Shown piece after piece: positions 22,107-26,058 of a stretch of DNA of 26,058 nucleotides. Location: assembly GCA_025464275.1 (NCBI GenBank), contig JAODGR010000048.1, positions 1 through 26,058 of the forward strand. The letters are read 5' to 3'. A program made the position numbers and the translations under genes. The notes beneath the pieces were generated by a model that worked only from the letters and a program-made list of their open reading frames with translations, had not been told where the DNA came from and ran no database searches. Within the stretch, counting starts at the first letter, position 1. Each line of letters begins with the position of its first letter. The stretch is from Methanosarcinales archaeon (GTDB lineage: Archaea; Halobacteriota; Syntropharchaeia; Alkanophagales; Methanospirareceae).

Positions 22107-24530
22107 ATGAAGTTCGTGAAGTGGTTCGAGGAAGTTGGGCGTGATGATGTGGCGCTGGTTGGTGGTAAAAATGCTTCACTCGGCGAGATGATAAGAAACC
22201 TCAAGGATGAGGGTGTGAATGTGCCTTCTGGATTCGCTATCACTGCCGGGGCATACAGATATCTGATACAGGAAGCAGGGATAAGCGACGAGATACGGGA
22301 GATACTGGAGGGACTGGATACACATGATACAGAGGACCTATCCAGGCGTGGCAGCAGGATAAGGAGTATAATAAGGGGTGCCAGATGCCCACCCGACCTT
22401 GAGGAGGAGATACGGGCAGCATACAGGGAGATGGAAGCCAGGTATGGTAAGGGAGTGGACGTAGCAGTGAGGAGCAGTGCAACTGCGGAGGACCTGCCCA
22501 CAGCGAGCTTCGCTGGTCAGCAGGAGACGTACCTGAATGTAAGAGGGGAGAGAGAATTGATAGAGAGGGTCATGGATTGCTTTGCTTCTCTATTCACCGA
22601 CCGTGCAATCTCATACCGGGTGGATAAAGGATTTGACCACTTCAATGTCTATCTATCCGTGGGTGTGCAGAAGATGGTTCGTTCCGACCTGGCATGTGCC
22701 GGCGTCATGTTCTCGATAGACACCGAATCGGGCTTCAGAGACGCCGTTTACATCACCGGCGCTTACGGACTGGGTGAGAATGTGGTGCAGGGCATAGTAA
22801 ATCCAGACCAGTTTTATGTCTTCAAGCCGACATTGAAGAAGGGCTACCGACCTCTGGTGGAGAAGAAGCTGGGTACCAAACGTAAGAAGCTGGTGTATCG
22901 TAAGAACAGAGCAGGAACGAAGCAGAAGCTGGTGAGTCCGGAGGAGCAGAAGAGGTTTGTACTGACCGATGACGAGGTACTCACCCTTGCGAGATGGGCA
23001 TGTATAATCGAGGAGCACTATGGCATGCCGATGGATATCGAGTGGGCGAAAGATGGACTGACGAACGAGCTCTTCGTGGTACAGGCAAGACCTGAGACTG
23101 TACACTCGCGCCGTAATCTCGCTCAGCTTGAGACTTATGTGATGGAGGCTGACAGCAGTATATTAAGGGAGAATTTACTGCTCGAGGGTGAGGCAGTGGG
23201 GACAAAGATCGGACAGGGAGAGGTGAAGGTGATAGATGACCCCGGAGATATCCACAAATTTGAGCCCGGGCAGGTACTCGTCACCGAGATGACCGACCCC
23301 GACTGGGAGCCGATAATGAAGATCGCAAGTGCAATCATCACAGATAGGGGTGGCAGGACGTGCCATGCCGCAATCATATCAAGGGAGCTTGGAATACCCT
23401 GCGTGATAGGCACGGTTCACGGTACAAAGGTCCTGAAGGATGTGAAGGCGGTCACAGTGGACTGTTCAGAAGGTGTGGGGCGTATATACCGTGGAATACT
23501 GAAGTATCGGGTGGACCGTATCACACTGGACCAGCTACCAAAGACACGCACCAGGATAATGATGAATGTGGGCATGCCGGAGAATGCATTTGTCCACTGC
23601 CAAATCCCGAATGACGGCGTGGGGTTAGCCCGTGAGGAGTTCATCATCAATTCTTACATCGGGATCCACCCCATGGCACTTATAGATTATGAGAAGTTGA
23701 AGGAGAAGGCGAAGGAGGACAGGAAGATTGCACGGGTGATAAAAGCGATAGATGCAAGGAGCGCATCATACACAGACAAGGAGCAGTTCTTTATAGACAA
23801 TCTCGCGATGGGGATAGGGAAGATAGCCGCAGGTTTCTATCCCAATGATGTGATTGTCCGATTATCGGACTTCAAGACGAACGAATATGCGAATTTAATC
23901 GGCGGCTACCTCTACGAGCCAGAGGAGAGCAATCCGATGCTGGGCTGGCGAGGTGCCTCCCGGTATTATGACGAGCGCTTCAAACCCGCATTCGGACTGG
24001 AATGCCGGGCGATAAAGAAGGTGCGGGATGAGATGGGACTGACGAATGTGAAGGTGATGGTACCTTTCTGCCGTACACCGGATGAGGGCAGGAAGGTGAT
24101 AAGAACGATGGAGGAGTTTGGATTGAAACAGGGTGAGAACGGGCTGGAGGTATATGTGATGTGCGAGATACCCTCAAATGTAATACTCGCAGACGAATTT
24201 GCAGATGTGTTTGACGGCTTCAGCATAGGCTCAAATGACCTCACTCAGCTCACTCTGGGTCTGGACCGTGATTCTGACCTCGTAGCACATATATTCGACG
24301 AGCGTAATGAAGCGGTGAAGAGGCTGGTGAAGTATGTCATTGATGTAGCACACAGACATGAGCCGAGGAGGAAGATAGGAATCTGTGGACAGGCACCGAG
24401 TGACTTCCCGGAATTCGCTGAATTCCTCGTGGAGTGTGGAATAGACTCAATGTCCCTTAACCCCGATGTGGTGCTCTCCACGCGCCTGAATGTGGCGAAG
24501 ATAGAGGAGCGGCTGAACAGGAAGGGATGA
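22107..24530 (+). CDS. ppsA: Phosphoenolpyruvate synthase (pyruvate, water dikinase)
   Basis: An 807-residue enzyme. Residues ~1-335 are the pyruvate-phosphate dikinase ATP-binding domain (LVGGKNASLGEM, RSSATAEDLPTASFAGQQET). The phosphohistidine domain has His420 in GGRTCHAAIISRELGIP. The C-terminal PEP/pyruvate TIM barrel (~470-800) has IGSNDLTQLTLGLDRDS and the acid-base cysteine in GICGQAPSDFPEFAEF. It makes PEP, AMP and phosphate from pyruvate and ATP, the entry step of gluconeogenesis. I chose ATG 22107 rather than TTG 22104: GGAGGGGG lies eight bases upstream. A TATA box and a perfect dyad precede it. rpoE' follows seven bases after the stop. Confidence 0.97.
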   Translation: MKFVKWFEEVGRDDVALVGGKNASLGEMIRNLKDEGVNVPSGFAITAGAYRYLIQEAGISDEIREILEGLDTHDTEDLSRRGSRIRSIIRGARCPPDLEEEIRAAYREMEARYGKGVDVAVRSSATAEDLPTASFAGQQETYLNVRGERELIERVMDCFASLFTDRAISYRVDKGFDHFNVYLSVGVQKMVRSDLACAGVMFSIDTESGFRDAVYITGAYGLGENVVQGIVNPDQFYVFKPTLKKGYRPLVEKKLGTKRKKLVYRKNRAGTKQKLVSPEEQKRFVLTDDEVLTLARWACIIEEHYGMPMDIEWAKDGLTNELFVVQARPETVHSRRNLAQLETYVMEADSSILRENLLLEGEAVGTKIGQGEVKVIDDPGDIHKFEPGQVLVTEMTDPDWEPIMKIASAIITDRGGRTCHAAIISRELGIPCVIGTVHGTKVLKDVKAVTVDCSEGVGRIYRGILKYRVDRITLDQLPKTRTRIMMNVGMPENAFVHCQIPNDGVGLAREEFIINSYIGIHPMALIDYEKLKEKAKEDRKIARVIKAIDARSASYTDKEQFFIDNLAMGIGKIAAGFYPNDVIVRLSDFKTNEYANLIGGYLYEPEESNPMLGWRGASRYYDERFKPAFGLECRAIKKVRDEMGLTNVKVMVPFCRTPDEGRKVIRTMEEFGLKQGENGLEVYVMCEIPSNVILADEFADVFDGFSIGSNDLTQLTLGLDRDSDLVAHIFDERNEAVKRLVKYVIDVAHRHEPRRKIGICGQAPSDFPEFAEFLVECGIDSMSLNPDVVLSTRLNVAKIEERLNRKG

Positions 24531-24537
24531 GAGTGGG

Positions 24538-25131
24538 ATGTACATAAAGATAAGGGCTGTTGATGTCGTTCGGGTACCACCTGAGCGGCTGGGTGGTGAT
24601 ACAGAGTGTACAGTGAAGGAGTTACTGAAGGATAAGCTGGAGGGGCGGATGGACAAGAAGATAGGGATGTTCATCGCCATACTCGATGTGGTGGAGATGA
24701 AAGAAGGGCGGATAATGATAGGAGACGGTGCAGTGTATTACGAGACCGTCTTTGACGCCCTCGTCTTCAGACCAGAGCTACAGGAGATAGTGGAGGGTGA
24801 AGTGGTGGAGATAGTGGATTTCGGCGCTTTCGTCGAGATCGGTCCCCTTGACGGGCTACTCCACATCAGTCAGATCACCGATGAGTTCATCTCTTATGAC
24901 GAGAAGGGTGTAAAACTCATCACCAGAGAGACGAACAGGACACTGGGTGAGAAGGATAAAGTGCGTGCGCGAATAGTGGCGATCTCACTCAACGAACGTG
25001 ACCCTGGCGATAGCAAGATAGGACTGACGATGCGACAGCCCGGGCTGGGTAAGATAGAATGGATAGAGGCTGAGCGCGAGAGTGAACATGAGAGCATGAG
25101 AGCGGGAGTGGCGAGGGCTGAGGCTGAGTGA
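24538..25131 (+). CDS. rpoE: RNA polymerase subunit E' (Rpo7, Rpb7 homologue)
   Basis: A 197-residue stalk subunit. Residues 1-80 form the tip/RNP-like domain (MYIKIRAVDVVRVPPERLGG, KKIGMFIAILDVVEMKEG), and ~82-165 the S1 domain (GEVVEIVDFGAFVEIGPLDG, LLHISQITDEFISYD, KVRARIVAISL). It pairs with Rpo4 (RpoF) to bind nascent RNA and aid open-complex formation. A charged tail (ERESEHESMRAGVARAEAE) extends past the usual end. In most euryarchaea it lies with spt4, as here; having ppsA directly upstream is less usual and suggests shared transcription. Confidence 0.96.
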   Translation: MYIKIRAVDVVRVPPERLGGDTECTVKELLKDKLEGRMDKKIGMFIAILDVVEMKEGRIMIGDGAVYYETVFDALVFRPELQEIVEGEVVEIVDFGAFVEIGPLDGLLHISQITDEFISYDEKGVKLITRETNRTLGEKDKVRARIVAISLNERDPGDSKIGLTMRQPGLGKIEWIEAERESEHESMRAGVARAEAE

Positions 25132-25140
25132 GATAAGGGA

Positions 25141-25326
25141 ATGGAACGGGCATGCAGAGATTGCCACAGGATAGTAGAAGAAGGCAAATTGGTCTGTAAA
25201 TGCGGCTCCAATTCCATCAGTAAAGACTGGAGTGGATACGTGGTGATTGTGGATGCAGAGCATTCAGAGATAGCGAAGAAGCTGGGGATAAAGAAAGAGG
25301 GGCGATATGCATTGAAGGTCAGGTAG
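25141..25326 (+). CDS. spt4: Transcription elongation factor Spt4 (RpoE'')
   Basis: A 61-residue zinc protein. C5 and C8 (ACRDCHRI) and C19 and C21 (LVCKCGS) form the zinc site, followed by SKDWSGYVVIVDAEHSEIAK and LGIKKEGRYALKV, as in archaeal Spt4. It binds the NGN domain of Spt5 and stabilises the elongation clamp. It follows rpoE' by nine bases. Confidence 0.95.
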   Translation: MERACRDCHRIVEEGKLVCKCGSNSISKDWSGYVVIVDAEHSEIAKKLGIKKEGRYALKVR

Positions 25327-25330
25327 AAAA

Positions 25331-25390
25331 TAATAAAAAAGAAGGGGAATAAAAAAAACCTTCCCCCGATACAACTTTTTTCTTCTTCTC
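25331..25390. terminator. Putative bidirectional terminator between convergent spt4 and surface-protein genes
   Basis: Downstream of spt4, a T-rich tract (acttttttcttcttct, 25374-25389) is a typical archaeal terminator. On the opposite strand an eight-base A run (25351-25358 on plus) gives a T tract for the leftward gene. GGGG and CCCC flanking the A run could form a weak hairpin. Confidence 0.55.
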
Positions 25391-25437
25391 TCGTGCCTCG
25401 TGCCGCCTCTGCCTCTGGGCTGGGGCTGCTTAGCTGC

Positions 25438-26058
25438 TTATCGCCTTCTCCTCAGTACTAAATACGCAATTGCGAGCAAGCCTGCAATGGTGAATAGCGA
25501 AGCTCCGAAACCAGGTGTCGGCTTTGGCGTGGGTGTGGGTGTAGCTGTAGGTGCTGCGGTGGGTGTGGGTGTAGCTGTCACCGGTGTGGGTGTAGCCGTA
25601 GGTGCTGCGGTGGGTGTGGGTGTCACTCCTGTCGGTACCGGTGTTGTGGGTGCAGGCGTGGCACCAGCCGGCACTATCTCCACAGTTACCTCGTCGGTAT
25701 GCCCGTCGCCGTCGTCCGCCTTCACAACGTATGTACCCGGTTTTGCATCTGAGGTATCAATTGTGGCATTGAACGTCCCGTTCTCCACCGGCACTGTCTG
25801 CGGTGTGAGCTCCACCGGACCCTTTACTGTGATGATTATCGTATGCCCCTCACCGCGGTTCGATGTACCCGTGACCTCCAGCGGCTCTCCTACTGCTACA
25901 CTCGCTACCGGGTTCAGTGTCACTGTTGGCGTCTCCACTCTCACGTATGTCAGCCACATCAGGTCTCCACTGCCCACTGCACCGAATGTAGCATCCTGAA
26001 CGATTGATAAGACCTCATCCTGCGTCTTGCCACTGAGTGTGTAATCACCCAAGGCTCT
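25438..26058 (-). CDS. PGF-CTERM-anchored surface protein, C-terminal part
   Basis: The frame is open through the right edge, so the N-terminus is missing and 206 residues are visible. A beta-sandwich domain lies between about residues 40 and 130 (VGEPLEVTGTSNRGEGHTII, GTYVVKADDGDGHTDEVTV). A Thr/Pro/Ala stalk follows, built of two 17-residue repeats, then the sorting signal PGFGASLFTIAGLLAIAYLV and RRRR. PGF-CTERM signals are cut by archaeosortase A and replaced by a lipid anchor in euryarchaea; the stalk is probably O-glycosylated. The protein is most likely an S-layer or other envelope protein. A TTG at 26052 should not be taken as the real start. Confidence 0.85.
   Translation of the reverse strand, partial: RALGDYTLSGKTQDEVLSIVQDATFGAVGSGDLMWLTYVRVETPTVTLNPVASVAVGEPLEVTGTSNRGEGHTIIITVKGPVELTPQTVPVENGTFNATIDTSDAKPGTYVVKADDGDGHTDEVTVEIVPAGATPAPTTPVPTGVTPTPTAAPTATPTPVTATPTPTAAPTATPTPTPKPTPGFGASLFTIAGLLAIAYLVLRRRR
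25532..25633 (-). repeat. 51-base tandem repeat, two copies, in the surface-protein stalk
   Basis: Copies begin at 25532 and 25583 on the plus strand and differ at a few positions. Each encodes about 17 residues of the Thr-Pro-Ala stalk and is itself built from shorter ACACCC-type units. Confidence 0.8.

Noticed and set aside
22076..22501. Antisense frames over the start of the PEP synthase gene
   Set aside because: Serine/leucine-rich shadow of conserved coding sequence, with no upstream signals.
25527..25640. Regular GT-rich repeats that could suggest a CRISPR or other array
   Set aside because: They lie in frame inside the surface-protein gene, encode a Thr-Pro stalk, and have no unique spacers.
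26050..26052. TTG as true start of the surface-protein gene
   Set aside because: The frame stays open to the window edge and no signal peptide follows the TTG, so the gene almost certainly begins outside the window.
1..26058. Recently acquired island or mobile element
   Set aside because: No integrase, transposase, terminal repeats or abrupt composition change; nearly all genes are conserved archaeal ones.

Overview
The window is archaeal and looks euryarchaeal. It carries TFB, Gar1, RNA polymerase subunits K, N and E', Spt4, eL18, a PGF-CTERM surface protein, and TATA-like elements 25-35 bases upstream of several starts. A gamma subunit of acetyl-CoA decarbonylase/synthase (CdhE), a corrinoid carrier protein, a CobD-like enzyme, a ModE regulator, PEP synthase and enolase suggest an anaerobe using the Wood-Ljungdahl/C1 route and making sugars from acetyl-CoA. 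A methanogen, ANME-1-like methane oxidiser or Archaeoglobus-like relative would fit; that placement is inference from gene content.

Layout. 1-561: ModE-type regulator (minus, cut by the left edge). 658-3649 (plus): membrane-anchored Lon-like protease, CDP-alcohol phosphatidyltransferase, MFS transporter. 3746-4721 (plus): gar1 and a TFB with no zinc ribbon. 4746-8240 (minus): a tight unit transcribed pspA, pspAA, corrinoid protein, abcE1. 8338-10736 (plus): enolase and a CobD/HisC-like aminotransferase with overlapping stop and start. 10749-12155 (minus): cdhE. 12296-13831 (plus): a four-helix membrane protein and RtcA. 13842-15689 (minus): the conserved cluster eL18, uL13, uS9, rpoN, tRNA-Pro(CGG), rpoK. 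15760-17973 (plus): GvpD-family ATPase and archaeal prepilin peptidase. 17996-18854 (minus): two single-domain response regulators. 18942-21999 (plus): GH57 glycoside hydrolase, small winged-helix protein, GT4 glycosyltransferase. 22107-25326 (plus): PEP synthase, rpoE', spt4. 25438-26058 (minus): C-terminal part of a PGF-CTERM surface protein, cut by the right edge.

How genes fit together. CdhE feeds acetyl-CoA synthesis or cleavage. PEP synthase and enolase are consecutive gluconeogenic steps, and the GH57/GT4 pair probably handles a storage or compatible glucan. CobD (cobamide side chain) and the corrinoid protein fit a corrinoid-rich metabolism.

The most unusual points are the TFB lacking its polymerase-recruiting zinc ribbon at the usual gar1-tfb locus, a PspA stress operon that continues into a corrinoid protein and ABCE1, a perfect dyad next to the PEP synthase TATA box, and in-frame 6- or 12-base tandem repeats in the linkers or ends of many otherwise ordinary genes. 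Coding density is high: no gene-free stretch exceeds 300 bases. I saw no CRISPR array, insertion sequence or integrase.
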